Below are positions 1 to 9,239 of a DNA stretch of 64,000 nt, piece by piece. The stretch spans positions 1 through 64,000 of the forward strand of contig NZ_JAETXM010000008.1 of the NCBI RefSeq assembly GCF_024494465.1, read 5' to 3'. The number at the start of each line of letters is the position of its first letter. The stretch's first letter is position 1. The translations under genes were made by a program, and so were the position numbers. Origin of the DNA: Bacillus sp. V3B. Lineage in GTDB: Bacteria > Bacillota > Bacilli > Bacillales > Cytobacillaceae. A model generated the notes under the pieces. The model saw only the letters and a list, made by a program, of their open reading frames with translations, did no database searches and was not told where the DNA came from.

Positions 1-735
1 GGAGGATAGGTAGCCTGAATCGCTGGATTCATACCTCCTACTAGAAAGAAGGCTCCCGGTCGTTCGATGACATAGTAAGCAAAATCCTCCATTGCATTTG
101 TAAAGGAATTTCCAAAACATTTTCTTTTCCCGCAACCACCTCGGCCGCCATGCGTCTTACACGCTGAGCTTCCTGTGGATGATTCCAAACGGAAGGGTAG
201 CCACATTCTGCCCCTGCCATATGACATACCGATTCAGCCATGTATCTGATATTCTTTTCCACCGACTCCCGTGCTTCCTTAGAAAAGGTTCGAACCGTGC
301 CGGACAATATCGCTTGATCAGGAATGATATTATAGGTATCTCCTCCCTGAAACGAACAGACAGTCACCACAGTCGGATCTGTAGTATTTATACGACTGTC
401 TTCAATTTTCTGGAAATGCATTACAATCTGACTTCCAATAAGGACTGGGTCAATGGCAAGATGTAGCATAGAACCGCGGCCGCCTCTCCCCTTAATCCGG
501 ATTTCAAACTTATCACCGGCAGCCATCATATACTCTTCTCTGTAGCCAATCTGTCCAACCGGAATATTAGATAAGCACATGTGCACCATAAACGACGTCC
601 ACCCCATCTAAACATCCATCCTCAATCATTGCTTTAGCCCCACCTGGAATTACCTCTTCAGCAAACTGATAAATAAATAGTACGTTTCCTGCGAGATCTT
701 CCTTTATCCCTTTTCGCATCTTAATCGATTTAATG
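1..735 (-). pseudogene. M20 family amidohydrolase relic (N-acyl amino acid amidohydrolase type)
   Basis: The minus strand encodes recognisable pieces of an M20 metallopeptidase/amidohydrolase, but in three frames. Around 600-700 it reads GNVLFIYQFAEEVIPGGAKA and IEDGCLDGVDVVYGAHV. It then shifts frame to SNIPVGQIGYREEYMMAAGD and the dimerisation region (about 540-110). It shifts again near 95 into MEDFAYYVIERPGAFFLVGG at the window start. The usual GRGGHGSMPH motif has become GRGGRGSMLH. The 5' part, with the first metal ligands, is missing beyond about 735. Two frameshifts, a lost His and a 5' truncation make it non-functional; more of the 3' end may lie outside the window. Confidence 0.85.
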
Positions 736-751
736 AATGTTAGACAACTTA

Positions 752-1060
752 CTAATATCTGTTTTCAGGTATTGAGTAATAATTTTCGATCAGGGAGTAA
801 GCTGCATTTGTGATTGCTTCTGGTAAAGTAGCACCTGTTCCGGTTACATCATCAAAATGAACCTCAGAAACCCCATTTGTACTATATGTAATCCCGAACA
901 TATCTAATCTTTTTACAATTAACATAGCATGTTTCATGTATTTCTCAGGTTTAAAGTAAGATTCATGAACAAAGACATCTTTTTCAACATCATACCAACT
1001 ATCCTGACTACGAGTTTTCCAGCCTAGTATTTCACGAGCGATTGTATCTTTTTTGTTCAT
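752..1060 (-). CDS. small protein resembling phage ABA-sandwich domain proteins
   Basis: A 102-residue protein beginning MNKKDTIAREILGWKT, preceded by GAGG at a usable distance. The layout (short helix, a WYDVEKDVF segment, then PEKYMKHAMLIVKRL and a C-terminal PEAITNAAYSLIENY helix) resembles the phage ABA sandwich domain family carried by Bacillus phages and prophages. It contains no catalytic motif that I can see. No other phage genes surround it, so it may be a lone cargo gene. Function unknown. The assignment rests on overall pattern, not a signature motif. Confidence 0.55.
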   Translation of the reverse strand: MNKKDTIAREILGWKTRSQDSWYDVEKDVFVHESYFKPEKYMKHAMLIVKRLDMFGITYSTNGVSEVHFDDVTGTGATLPEAITNAAYSLIENYYSIPENRY

Positions 1061-1339
1061 CTCCCATTACCTCTTTCTGTAGTTTTTTAGTTTAATTGAC
1101 CTCCCCTCTGTTATACATCATTATATTAGAATATAATACAATTGTATAACAGAGTGTTTTTAATTTCCACTATTTTTTTAAAATTTATCTATCTTCAATA
1201 TATTAAATGACATCATTTTTATTGTTATTATATAAATCAAAAAGGAGATAACTAAGTTCTGAACTGCGCCCTATAAAGTAGACAGTTTAATAAAAAGGGA
1301 TGCTGCTCTACGCAGCGATGAGATGACTTCGGTAAGCTA

Positions 1340-1660
1340 CGAGGCCACTGAAAAACTTACATTTTTAAAAGTCATAAGTGTCCCTCAAATTAAAAAGGCG
1401 ACATTTCGTTCAATTTTGACGAAATATCGCCTTTCTTTTTATACTTTTTACTTTGATTCTTTCATCAGGGTAATGATTCGCTTGAGATTAACAGAGAATA
1501 TTGCCATAACACCTTGCATCTGCATACCAATAAGACCCGAGGAAGATGCCACATCATACCCGTGTCTGTGTTTAAGTTCACTATTTTTGGCCTCGATTTT
1601 ATAACGCTCTTTCGCTTTTGCTTTAAAATCATCAAAACAGAGTTTGTGAAAGGTCAGCAT
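1340..1660 (-). mobile_element. IS1182-family transposase C-terminal relic with one terminal repeat
   Basis: The minus strand encodes about 70 residues typical of the C-terminus of IS1182-type DDE transposases: KERYKIEAKNSELKHRHGYD followed by VASSSGLIGMQMQGVMAIF. Downstream, after a hairpin at 1396-1438 that ends in T residues, lies GAGGCCACTGAAAAAC at about 1341. It matches the termini of the two MITEs at 44784-44926 and 58432-58572. The rest of the transposase has been replaced by a piece of an IS3 element. Confidence 0.8.
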
Positions 1661-1815
1661 TTTAATCGTTTAGAAGAATTAACAAGGGAATTACATGACT
1701 ATGTCCACTGGTTTAATTACATACGAATTCATGGAACACTTGGTTATGTAAGTCCAATTGATTACAAACTTGAACACCTTAAAAAAGCTATCTAGTTTAG
1801 TGTTGACATACCAGA
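1640..1815 (+). mobile_element. IS3-family transposase (orfB) C-terminal fragment
   Basis: The plus strand encodes the last 50 or so residues of an IS3/IS150-type orfB: LHDYVHWFNYIRIHGTLGYV then SPIDYKLEHLKK, ending at 1795. It is followed by a GTGTTGACAT-type element end. No catalytic DDE core remains. It abuts the IS1182 relic head to head at about 1650, so one element inserted into or recombined with the other. Confidence 0.8.
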
Positions 1816-1983
1816 GTACCTGGTTGATTATTTTCATTCAGTATACTCTATGAAGTAACGACGCATCTTCATTCAAGTAGGACTTCTTTTTGCGCCTTTC
1901 ATTTTACTTATGAATAGATTTTGGATAGTTGTTACATATTAAAAAAGGTAGAAAAATCCATATGAGATAAAGGTGATAAAATT

Positions 1984-2619
1984 ATGGCAAAATTATTGTA
2001 TATTACAGCTCATCCAAATGATGAAACACAATCATTCAGTATGGCAGCAGGAAAAGCATTCATTGAGACATACAAAGAAGTAAATTCAAATGATGAAATC
2101 GTTCATATTGATTTGTATAAAGAGAGTATCCCACATATCGATACGGATGTTTTCAGTGGATGGGGAAAACTTCAATCTGGTAAAGGATTTGAAGATCTTT
2201 CGGCAGAAGAAAAGTCAAAAGTAGGACGTCTGAATGAACTGAGTGACCAGTTTATATCAGGAGATAAATATGTATTTGTAACACCTTTATGGAATTTCTC
2301 ATTCCCTCCAGTAATGAAAGCGTATATTGACTCCATTGCTGTTGCGGGTAAAACATTTAACTATACGGAACAAGGTCCAGTTGGTCTATTAACAGATAAA
2401 AAGGCACTTCATATTCAAGCTCGCGGAGGTGTTTATTCTGAAGGTCCAGCTGCAGATGTAGAAATGGGTCATCGCTTCTTAAGTGTGATCATGAATTTCT
2501 TTGGCATTCCTTCTTTTGAAGGTTTATTTATCGAAGGACATAATGCGATGCCTGATAAAGCACAAGAAATCAAAGAAAATGGAATGGCGCGCGCAAAGGA
2601 CTTAGCTCATACTTTCTAA
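1984..2619 (+). CDS. azoR: FMN-dependent NADH-azoreductase
   Basis: A 211-residue flavodoxin-fold protein of full length for the AzoR/AcpD family, which reduces quinones and azo dyes using NADH and FMN. Visible family features are the N-terminal strand and phosphate loop [19 protein letters not shown], the FMN-contacting [19 protein letters not shown] (residues about 99-117) and the [10 protein letters not shown] loop (about 144-153). The start ATG follows a modest AAAGGTG. It is single-copy and not obviously in an operon. In this window a role against quinones made from phenols is conceivable but unproven. Confidence 0.9.
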   Translation: MAKLLYITAHPNDETQSFSMAAGKAFIETYKEVNSNDEIVHIDLYKESIPHIDTDVFSGWGKLQSGKGFEDLSAEEKSKVGRLNELSDQFISGDKYVFVTPLWNFSFPPVMKAYIDSIAVAGKTFNYTEQGPVGLLTDKKALHIQARGGVYSEGPAADVEMGHRFLSVIMNFFGIPSFEGLFIEGHNAMPDKAQEIKENGMARAKDLAHTF

Positions 2620-2743
2620 ATGGTATCTAATAGGATCATTTTAGACTTTCCTTACTTTTAAAAAGAAAAATACTATAAAGTCTGAAATTTTTAGCAGGAT
2701 ACGGTTCTAAATAGTCAAATATGATTAGTATGGAGGTGAAAAA

Positions 2744-2890
2744 ATGGAAGATAAAGCTATTCATTATGATGGCAGTGTACAAATGAATGATCAAAATAAG
2801 ACGAACTCGGTTGCAACCGCCCATGAACCGTTCGAAATGACTGATGAAATACGAAAAAACATTAGTGGAAACCCCTTTGTAATAGAATAA
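2744..2890 (+). CDS. 48-residue hypothetical protein
   Basis: A short open frame (MEDKAIHYDGSVQMNDQNKT at the N-terminus, ending NPFVIE) with an excellent GGAGGTG site seven bases before ATG. It is hydrophilic and rich in Asn, Asp and Glu, with no Cys and no membrane segment. I do not recognise it. The ribosome binding site and compact coding frame are the only support. It follows azoR by about 125 bases and may be separately transcribed. Confidence 0.45.
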   Translation: MEDKAIHYDGSVQMNDQNKTNSVATAHEPFEMTDEIRKNISGNPFVIE

Positions 2891-3050
2891 ACATTTGCAG
2901 GATTTGGCTTATTGAGCAAATTCTTTTTTCCTTTTTGTTTATTAGCTAGTTGATTAAAAACGCAAATATAACTGATAGAAAAGCTGAAAAGTAACATTAA
3001 TCACGAATGAAATGGGACAGGTGACAGATCCACTGTCCCTATTTACTATT

Positions 3051-3077
3051 TACGAACAGTAACAGGGACTATTCGTA
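3051..3077. repeat. palindrome of the ACGAACAGT family, copy 1
   Basis: TACGAACAGT and its imperfect complement ACTATTCGTA flank a short loop. Just upstream a GGGACAG/CTGTCCC hairpin (about 3013-3039) lies in the same gap. Related palindromes are at 3760-3786 and 7722-7753. Confidence 0.6.
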
Positions 3078-3320
3078 TTTTCTTCCTTGTTCTTTTCCTG
3101 CCCTACGTTCACCCATTATGTTTGAAAGTTGGTCACGTAAATCCTTTAATCTCACTTCATATAATATATAATAACTAGGGGTCTCCCATTCAAACTCAGG
3201 CTTCACGTGCTTCCTGTTCGTTTAACGTAAACTCCTCCAGTTCATAAATGTGGGAATAAAATATGGGAACCGTACATATCTACTAAGAGTACCATATTTT
3301 TCTTTCAAGGGGGTTCTTAC

Positions 3321-3680
3321 ATGCATTGGTATGTAAAAGGATTAAAGAATTACGTAGGATTTCAAGGTAGGGCAGGACGTAAGGAATACTGGATGTTCGT
3401 TCTTATCAATTTCATTATTGCCATTATACTTTCAATAGTGGAAACAATCGCAGATCTTCCTTTAGTCTTGACAAGTCTCTATTATCTGGCTGTTCTGCTA
3501 CCGTCTTTAGCTATTACCGTTCGTAGATTACACGATACCGGGAGAAGTGGCTTGTGGCTCTTAATTTCCTTGATTCCATTTATTGGTGCCATTGTTTTAC
3601 TTGTATTTGCGTGCCAAAGTAGTCAAGAGTCTGATAATCAGTATGGATCCAATCCTCAAAATTCCTTTCAAACCATTTAG
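3321..3680 (+). CDS. DUF805 family membrane protein
   Basis: A 119-residue protein matching the DUF805 (YhaH) family. It shows an N-terminal GFQGRAGRKEYWMF motif, three hydrophobic helices (about residues 27-45, 50-68, 80-97) and the signature TVRRLHDTGRSGLW between helices 2 and 3. A polar tail ends NPQNSFQTI. It sits in the cytoplasmic membrane. Its function is unknown; members are common near phage and stress genes. The SD AAGGGGG precedes ATG. Confidence 0.85.
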   Translation: MHWYVKGLKNYVGFQGRAGRKEYWMFVLINFIIAIILSIVETIADLPLVLTSLYYLAVLLPSLAITVRRLHDTGRSGLWLLISLIPFIGAIVLLVFACQSSQESDNQYGSNPQNSFQTI

Positions 3681-3759
3681 CTAATAAAGAACAGTCGTTT
3701 ACAATGGAACCGTCTAAACATAGGCGGTTTTTTATAATGCCTTTCAATCTTCTGTTACA

Positions 3760-3786
3760 TACGAACAGTCACAAGCACTGTTCTTA
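3760..3786. repeat. palindrome of the ACGAACAGT family, copy 2
   Basis: TACGAACAGTC then GCACTGTTCTTA form an imperfect inverted repeat matching the copies at 3051 and 7722. It lies about 80 bases after the DUF805 gene. Confidence 0.55.
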
Positions 3787-3882
3787 ACCTAGCTTCTACT
3801 TCTTTTCTTTCTTTTCTTTTAGTGTTTTCTGTTGTGTAATTTGAAGGGGTAGTTGAGTTATATTTTTTGTAACACAACTCGC

Positions 3883-4082
3883 TTAGAAATGATCATTAAT
3901 TGAATGGACACCCTCAACAATGAATGGTATTCTAATGGTAAGATCTTGGGTTTCAAAATCAAATTCAGTGTCTAGAGCACACTCATTGCATTCAACGGTC
4001 GAAGATATAAGTGCTTCAGAGCTAACAAGAAAATCAACCCCTATTATGTAGAATAGGTCTTTCGAGAGATTGAATATCCTCT
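3883..4082 (-). other. start-less open frame, possible gene relic
   Basis: Overlapping the 3' end of the DUF2164 gene in another frame, the minus strand stays open for about 65 codons. It looks protein-like (SSTVECNECALDTEFDFETQ near the middle, ending SINDHF), but there is no start codon or ribosome binding site. It could be the tail of a lost gene, with the DUF2164 end overlapping it, or chance. Confidence 0.25.
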
Positions 4083-4288
4083 TCTAAACTTATCATTTTT
4101 TGTTCAAACATATCTTTCGCATCTTTAACCCCTTGGTTATAAAGGTAAGGTCCAACTTCTTTTAAAATAAAATCAAGTACGTTTTCTGCTGCTAAATCCC
4201 CTATTTCTTCAGAACGTTCATTATAAAAAAATTCTTTTAAGTTATCTTTGATTTGGTCCTTATTTTCCTTTGGAAGCCTAATATACAT
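4034..4288 (-). CDS. DUF2164 family protein
   Basis: An 84-residue acidic protein with the DUF2164 pattern: PKENKDQIKDNLKEFFYNER, then EEIGDLAAENVLDFILKE, then GPYLYNQGVKDAKDMF. It is soluble, mostly helical and of unknown function. A GAGGAG site precedes ATG. Monocistronic. The C-terminal ten residues depart from the conserved domain and overlap another open frame. Confidence 0.75.
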   Translation of the reverse strand: MYIRLPKENKDQIKDNLKEFFYNERSEEIGDLAAENVLDFILKEVGPYLYNQGVKDAKDMFEQKMISLEEDIQSLERPILHNRG

Positions 4289-4491
4289 TGAGTTCTCCTC
4301 TTATCTTTTAGTTATTCTTTTATGTATGTACCTACACTAGAATTAAAGAAAACAATCATTTAAACACCAACAGACTGAAATAAGGTTCAAAATAACGTTT
4401 AACATTCTTTAAAACCGTATCATACATCATATTATTTAGTACCCATTCCTACCTATTCTCCACTTTAACATAGATAAAAAAACAAAAAAAT

Positions 4492-4551
4492 CATGCTTCA
4501 AAAACAGTCACGGATATGTGGAGTAACATATCCATGACTTTTTGAAACATG
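4492..4551. terminator. long inverted repeat downstream of the glucuronidase relic
   Basis: CATGCTTCAAAAA...GGATATGT pairs with ACATATCC...TTTTTGAAACATG over about 26 positions with a few mismatches and a 7-base loop. It lies directly after the pseudogene stop and contains T runs on both strands. Confidence 0.6.
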
Positions 4552-4554
4552 AAA

Positions 4555-5745
4555 TCAAAAATTATTTCTTGTACCCAAAGTTTGAAAATCTGCGAAATTC
4601 CATAATTGTTCACCAACAAAGTTAGGAATTTCATCAAATACCTTACTATTCATATGATAGTAATCTTCTTGATATTCTTCACTAAATGGTTCACCATATG
4701 GACTATGGAACCCGGCTACCGTATCCGCACCATATTCGGTATACATAATTGGTTTATCTGGGTATTTTTCTTGCCATTCTAGCAGCTCTTTAGGTGTCTT
4801 TTCCTCCGCCGTCTTCAAATCACCTGTTTGTACATACCAGCCATAGTAGCGGTTCAATGTAATGACATCAACCAAGTCTGTACATTTGTCAGCCTTTAGA
4901 TTTGCGAACATGATATTGACAAAGGTGCATGGACGGTTCTGCGGATCCAATTCACGGACCAGATTAAACAACGGTTCAAAGTACTCATGAGATCCGGTTT
5001 AGTAAGTGGCAGGCTCGTTGGCAATAGACCATATTACCACACAGGCATGGTTTTTATCACGAGCAATTAATTCACGAATCACCTGTTGATGGGCTTCAGT
5101 CGCATTCATTTTTGTCCAAGTATCGTCCTCTATGTCTTCACCCTTTTCTAGTGCGGACACATCAAAGGAGAAGGCTGCGAACAATCCGACAGCAGGTGTT
5201 TCATCAATGACGACAATTCCTTCACGGTCACATAACCGCATCATTTCTTCAGAATACGGATAGTGAGATGTACGGAATGAGTTGGCACCCATGTCTTTCA
5301 TTAAATTGATATCAAGTACATTATAAGCTTCGTTAAGGCCACGACCATTGACATATGTATCTTCATGTTTACCAAAACCTTTAAAGTAGAAAGGCTCTCC
5401 GTTGATTAAGAATTTCCCATCCTTCACTTCTACCGTACGAACCCCAAACGGTTCTTCATACACATCTTCTACTTTTCCATCTTTAGTCCCTTCAATTCTT
5501 GCAGTATATAGATAAGCATTCATTGGCTGCCATAAATGAACGTTTTCTAACGTAACATTTACATTCGTTCCAGTAGCATTCGCGACCGCTTTGTCTTGTT
5601 CATCTAAAACAGTCATTCGTACTTCATCGAAATCTCCTACTGTTTTAACAGAAACTTGAACATCTGCCTGTTGTTTGGCTAAGTCTACATTGGGCACAAT
5701 CGCAATATCTTCTACATAATGAAAAGGAAAGGAAGTTTATTAAAA
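4555..5745 (-). pseudogene. uidA: beta-glucuronidase pseudogene
   Basis: Two collinear frames encode a glycoside hydrolase family 2 beta-glucuronidase. The upstream part (5697-4999) carries LENVHLWQPMNAYLYTARIE, GFGKHEDTYVNGRG, GANSFRTSHYPYSEEMMRL and the acid/base segment VIWSIANEP. The downstream part (4998-4555) carries LNRYYGWYVQTGDL, the nucleophile segment IMYTEYGADT and VGEQLWNFADFQT. A TAA immediately follows the NEPATY codons in frame, interrupting the barrel between the two catalytic Glu residues. The first 190 or so residues and the C-terminal tail are also missing. Three independent lesions make it dead. Confidence 0.92.
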
Positions 5746-6039
5746 TAAAGATTCTCTGTTTAAGCTCTTTTATAAAAACTCATTTTACATAAACCCTATT
5801 TGCAAGAGCATGAATCCATTATAGTAAATCATGGAATTTTATAATCGTACTTTTTACATTATTAGTAATAATATTGCTTTTTTTCATTTTTCTATGTAAA
5901 TTAGAAAAGGGAAAAAGAAAGGTGAATTCCTTTGGAGGAAGATTTTAGCTATAAAGATTTAATAAAAATTAGCCGAATTTTAAATTCAATTGCAAAAATA
6001 GCCATCTATCATTCAAACTTATTTATGGGAGAGATGAAG

Positions 6040-6480
6040 ATGAAAATTTATATTGATGCAGATGCTTGTCCGGTAAAAGATATTATTATCTCTGAAGGTA
6101 CGAATGCAGAAATACCGGTTATCCTTGTTACTAGCTTTTCTCATTTTTCTAGTTCGGAAAAACCATCAGGAGTAGAAACCATTTATGTGGATTCTGGAGC
6201 AGATGCTGCGGATTATCGGATTATGAAGTTAGTAGAAATAGGGGATATAATCGTTACGCAAGATTATGGTCTTGCTTCGCTAGGTTTAGCAAAAGGGTGT
6301 ACGGTTCTTCACCATAAGGGATTTATCTATACAAATGAAAACATTGACCAATTATTACAAACACGTTATTTGAGTGCAATGGCTCGAAAAAGCGGAAAGC
6401 GTACAAAGGGGCCAAAACCATTTACATCAGAAGATAGGGAGAAATTTAGGGAGCTTTTTAAAAAAGCGATTTCACGTTAA
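6040..6480 (+). CDS. YaiI/YqxD (UPF0178, DUF188) family protein
   Basis: A 146-residue protein starting [14 protein letters not shown], the invariant N-terminus of the DUF188 family (a PIN-like fold of unknown function). Further family motifs are [31 protein letters not shown] and the C-terminal [14 protein letters not shown] chose ATG 6040 because GGGAG lies eight bases upstream. The frame stays open to a TTG at 5932 with AAAGGTG before it, so a longer form is possible, but the extra 36 residues are not family-like. Confidence 0.88.
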   Translation: MKIYIDADACPVKDIIISEGTNAEIPVILVTSFSHFSSSEKPSGVETIYVDSGADAADYRIMKLVEIGDIIVTQDYGLASLGLAKGCTVLHHKGFIYTNENIDQLLQTRYLSAMARKSGKRTKGPKPFTSEDREKFRELFKKAISR

Positions 6481-6979
6481 AAAACCGTCCATTTTTAAGG
6501 ATTTAAGGAAAACCCAGAAAAATAATATTGTGACATGTATTTCAGTTCTTTTTTGAAGTCTTACACTACACTCACAAGCTTATCTATTATTCTTGTTTTC
6601 CCTTTATATGAAATCGTTATTTCCACTTCGAGTAAACGATTCACTAATTCTAACTTCATCGGCTCATACCTCTTAAGCCTGTTGGGTTTCTCACTTCAAT
6701 AACAATTTTTTCGGAACCTATATGATAAACAATGGTATTTAAAGATTAATTTAATCACCACAGACAATAATAGATTACCGAACCATGAGAACCCTGGAAA
6801 TATAAGAAAAAGAACACTTTCTTTACTAAAGAAAAGCGCCCTATATAGTTGAATAGACTTGGTAGTTATTCAATAAGTTTTGGTTGTCTCTTTTTGTATT
6901 TAATAATTAAAAAAGCAAAATAAATTGGTAAGTATCCCTATACTCCTCCAATAGATATCTAATTTTCTTTATAGATAAG
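6481..6979. other. intergenic region with a short relic frame
   Basis: Apart from a 32-codon minus frame at 6561-6659, I see no gene. That frame reads MKLELVNRLLEVEITISYKG and then stops after VSVV. It has GAGG upstream and resembles the first strands of small retropepsin-like proteins, but it lacks the catalytic Asp region, so it is probably a decayed start. The remainder is AT-rich without clear hairpins. Confidence 0.3.
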
Positions 6980-7249
6980 CTACTTCCTAATCCACTCGAG
7001 TTGCAGGTCACTCAAAGGGTAGGTTTTACAGAGGAATACAAACCCATTCTTTCTTTCTTCATCTGACAACGCATTTTTTGCATCATTATCCAATTTATAT
7101 TGCCCTTCTACTACTTTCATTTTACAAATTCCGCAACCACCACCAATACAACCATAAGGAACTTTTGCCGTTTGTATCTTAGCTGCCTCAACTATTGTCA
7201 TCGTTTCAGGACAAAGAAAACTTTCATTATTCAAAGTTATTTTAAACAT
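6980..7249 (-). CDS. orphan [2Fe-2S] ferredoxin, XylT/DmpQ-like
   Basis: An 89-residue plant-type ferredoxin. The cluster ligands are in PYGCIGGGCGICKMKV (three Cys) and FVFLCKTYP (fourth Cys). The spacing, short length and GQY segment match the XylT/DmpQ ferredoxins, which reactivate oxidised catechol 2,3-dioxygenase. It resembles the clustered ferredoxin at 17130-17465 but is shorter, and no oxygenase lies beside it. AGGAGTGG precedes ATG. It may be a leftover of an older aromatic cluster or serve another oxygenase; function beyond electron transfer is inference. Confidence 0.85.
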   Translation of the reverse strand: MFKITLNNESFLCPETMTIVEAAKIQTAKVPYGCIGGGCGICKMKVVEGQYKLDNDAKNALSDEERKNGFVFLCKTYPLSDLQLEWIRK

Positions 7250-7721
7250 TTCAATCCACTCCTTTCTATAAATCGGCTCTCTATATAAGTCTAGCTTAAT
7301 TTTTCGACATAGTATAGAAACCGTCGGCCAACCATTTCTTATGTCGATTTAACAAGTTTAGCTTATGAATTAACAGACCATTTATCATGCTTTACTGAAA
7401 AGACGAATTTCTATGCGAATTCTCCTTAAAATGGACTTATTATTTCTATTTTTCTACCGCTTAACCGAACTACTTAGAGAACCCCTACGATCTTAATACT
7501 TTCACTAACTACTAATCATTCTCGTTTTTTTATGTACTTGTGAAAGTAATTCTTTCCTTACCACTTGTGCATGATTATGGATGGAATCCTTTGCTGCATA
7601 TAATATTATTATTCTTTGCTCTTCTGCCATTTTTAATATTTAATATTCCTAATTATAGCACTCACCATTAACATTATTCACTACACGCTTAAAGAATCCT
7701 TTCACGTCCTAACCATTCCTT

Positions 7722-7753
7722 TACGAACAGTGCCTTGCCTGTGACTGTTCGTA
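7722..7753. repeat. palindrome of the ACGAACAGT family, copy 3
   Basis: TACGAACAGTG and GACTGTTCGTA form a 9-10 bp inverted repeat around a short GC-richer centre, matching the copies at 3051 and 3760. Confidence 0.6.
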
Positions 7754-7847
7754 TTCAATCGAGGTATTCTGTCACAGGACCCAATCATTATATGGTTAAG
7801 GCTAATGTTCCATCCATTAGAGAGTTAAAAGCCTTAGTTGATCACTT

Positions 7848-7886
7848 AAAAAGGAGCAAGAGATGACCCTCCTGCTCCTTTTTGCG
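7848..7886 (+). terminator. rho-independent terminator
   Basis: AAAAAGGAGCA pairs with TGCTCCTTTTT around a 14-base loop. The T run follows directly on the plus strand. It is immediately after the short frame ending at 7866, supporting the idea that a gene once ended here. Confidence 0.65.
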
Positions 7887-8173
7887 AAACACCCTCGGTA
7901 AAACCAGATTATCAAATTGTGTGATAGACACAACTAAGTATCAAAAATCTTACATTCTATCACTTCATTTATATTGTTCTGTGTTCAAACAAAAACTTCA
8001 TTCTTATGAAGGGGTTGCATCATTCTTTGTCTTTTTTCGAAGGTTGCGATCTTTTTAACACAACAAGACAACAGTCCTTTTCCGTTATAATCATTTAAGA
8101 GCATTAGATATATCTAAAATGTACGTTATGAAGTAGCTTGTTATAAAACTAAGCTTGCATAAGTTGAAGAACA

Positions 8174-8410
8174 TTACAAACTTGTTTCTCTTTCTCCTAT
8201 TCTTTTCCTTTGTTCAAGATACCCACCAATTTTTACTGATTTATTTTTATAAATAGAACGTAAATTCATGTCAATTAGTGACCCAGCAATTAACCCTAGA
8301 AAAACGACTGCTATTGAAAAAACATCGGATCTTAAAGCGTAAAACAGCGCCACAACACATAAGGTTATACTAAAGAAAAACTCACTTACTAAAAAATGTA
8401 TTTTTTCCAT
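8174..8410 (-). CDS. small two-helix membrane protein, unknown
   Basis: A 78-residue protein with two hydrophobic stretches (about residues 8-25 and 31-47) and a basic C-terminal tail (KNKSVKIGGYLEQRKRIGER). AAGGAG precedes ATG. I do not recognise the family. The topology predicts a cytoplasmic-membrane protein with a cytosolic tail. Confidence 0.6.
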   Translation of the reverse strand: MEKIHFLVSEFFFSITLCVVALFYALRSDVFSIAVVFLGLIAGSLIDMNLRSIYKNKSVKIGGYLEQRKRIGERETSL

Positions 8411-8704
8411 ATTAGCACACTCCTTTATATTAATACTTAACTTTAAGTTCTTTGAAAAACGTCTGTTTCCTGCCTTTTTTTGAATTATCCTACTTCGTTT
8501 TTAAAAAACAATACTTTTCTCCTTGTTGAAACAAAACACTCGTTTCCCTTTTATCCACATATTTAACTGGGCCTAATGAAACATTCAAATGAATAAACAG
8601 GTTTTAAAACTCACCTCTCGCGGTTCCTGAGAAGAAAGTCTACTCATTATAATATTTCTACTCTTTGGGAAATATAAAATAAAACTTTCTAAAGGAATGA
8701 AATT

Positions 8705-9211
8705 ATGTATATTTTCATTAATGCTTTCTATCTGATAGCAGGAATTATATGGGGTGATTGGAGGAATTGGAAAAAGTATTATCCTACCATTCTTTTCTTT
8801 ATTTTGGGAGATTTTTTATATAATTTTTTACTTTATAATAAATCAACGTGGATGTTCCATGATTTAATCCTACCTAACCATACAACGATTACCATTTTAG
8901 CTATGACTATTTCTTACACTGCAACAGTATTGATCTATTTAGGAAGGTTTCCTAGTGGTTGGAAAAACCGTTTTTTATGGTTTTTGTTGTGGTCAGGTAT
9001 ATTCTTGGTAGCTGAGTATGTTAACAGTAAGTTAGGGTTTATTACATACCATAATGGTTGGAATATCTGGTGGTCTGTTTTATTTACAGGTATTATCTTT
9101 CTGATTTTACCCATTCACCACAAAAGACCGTTGATAGCTTGGTTATTATCAATTGTAATTATATTCACGTTGTTGAGTATCTTTGACGTGAAAATGAGTG
9201 ATATGAAATAG
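8705..9211 (+). CDS. CBO0543 family membrane protein
   Basis: A 168-residue polytopic membrane protein with five or so helices. It shows the features of the CBO0543 family seen in spore formers: an N-terminal AGIIWGDWRNWKKYYPTILF segment, FILGDFLYNFLLYNKSTW, then PNHTTITILAM and NSKLGFITYHNGWNIWWSV. Function is unknown. AAAGGAATG precedes the ATG. It stands alone between a small membrane protein and an IS3 relic. Confidence 0.75.
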   Translation: MYIFINAFYLIAGIIWGDWRNWKKYYPTILFFILGDFLYNFLLYNKSTWMFHDLILPNHTTITILAMTISYTATVLIYLGRFPSGWKNRFLWFLLWSGIFLVAEYVNSKLGFITYHNGWNIWWSVLFTGIIFLILPIHHKRPLIAWLLSIVIIFTLLSIFDVKMSDMK

Positions 9212-9239
9212 AATGAGAAGGATATAAAAAAATGGAGAC

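Larger units (their letters stand above)
7250..8173. other. long intergenic region with palindrome, short frame and terminator
   Basis: It contains the ACGAACAGT palindrome (7722-7753), a 24-codon plus frame at 7792-7866 (MVKANVPSIRELKALVDHLK) with no ribosome binding site that looks like the tail of a lost gene, and the terminator that follows it. No other gene is visible on either strand. Confidence 0.5.
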
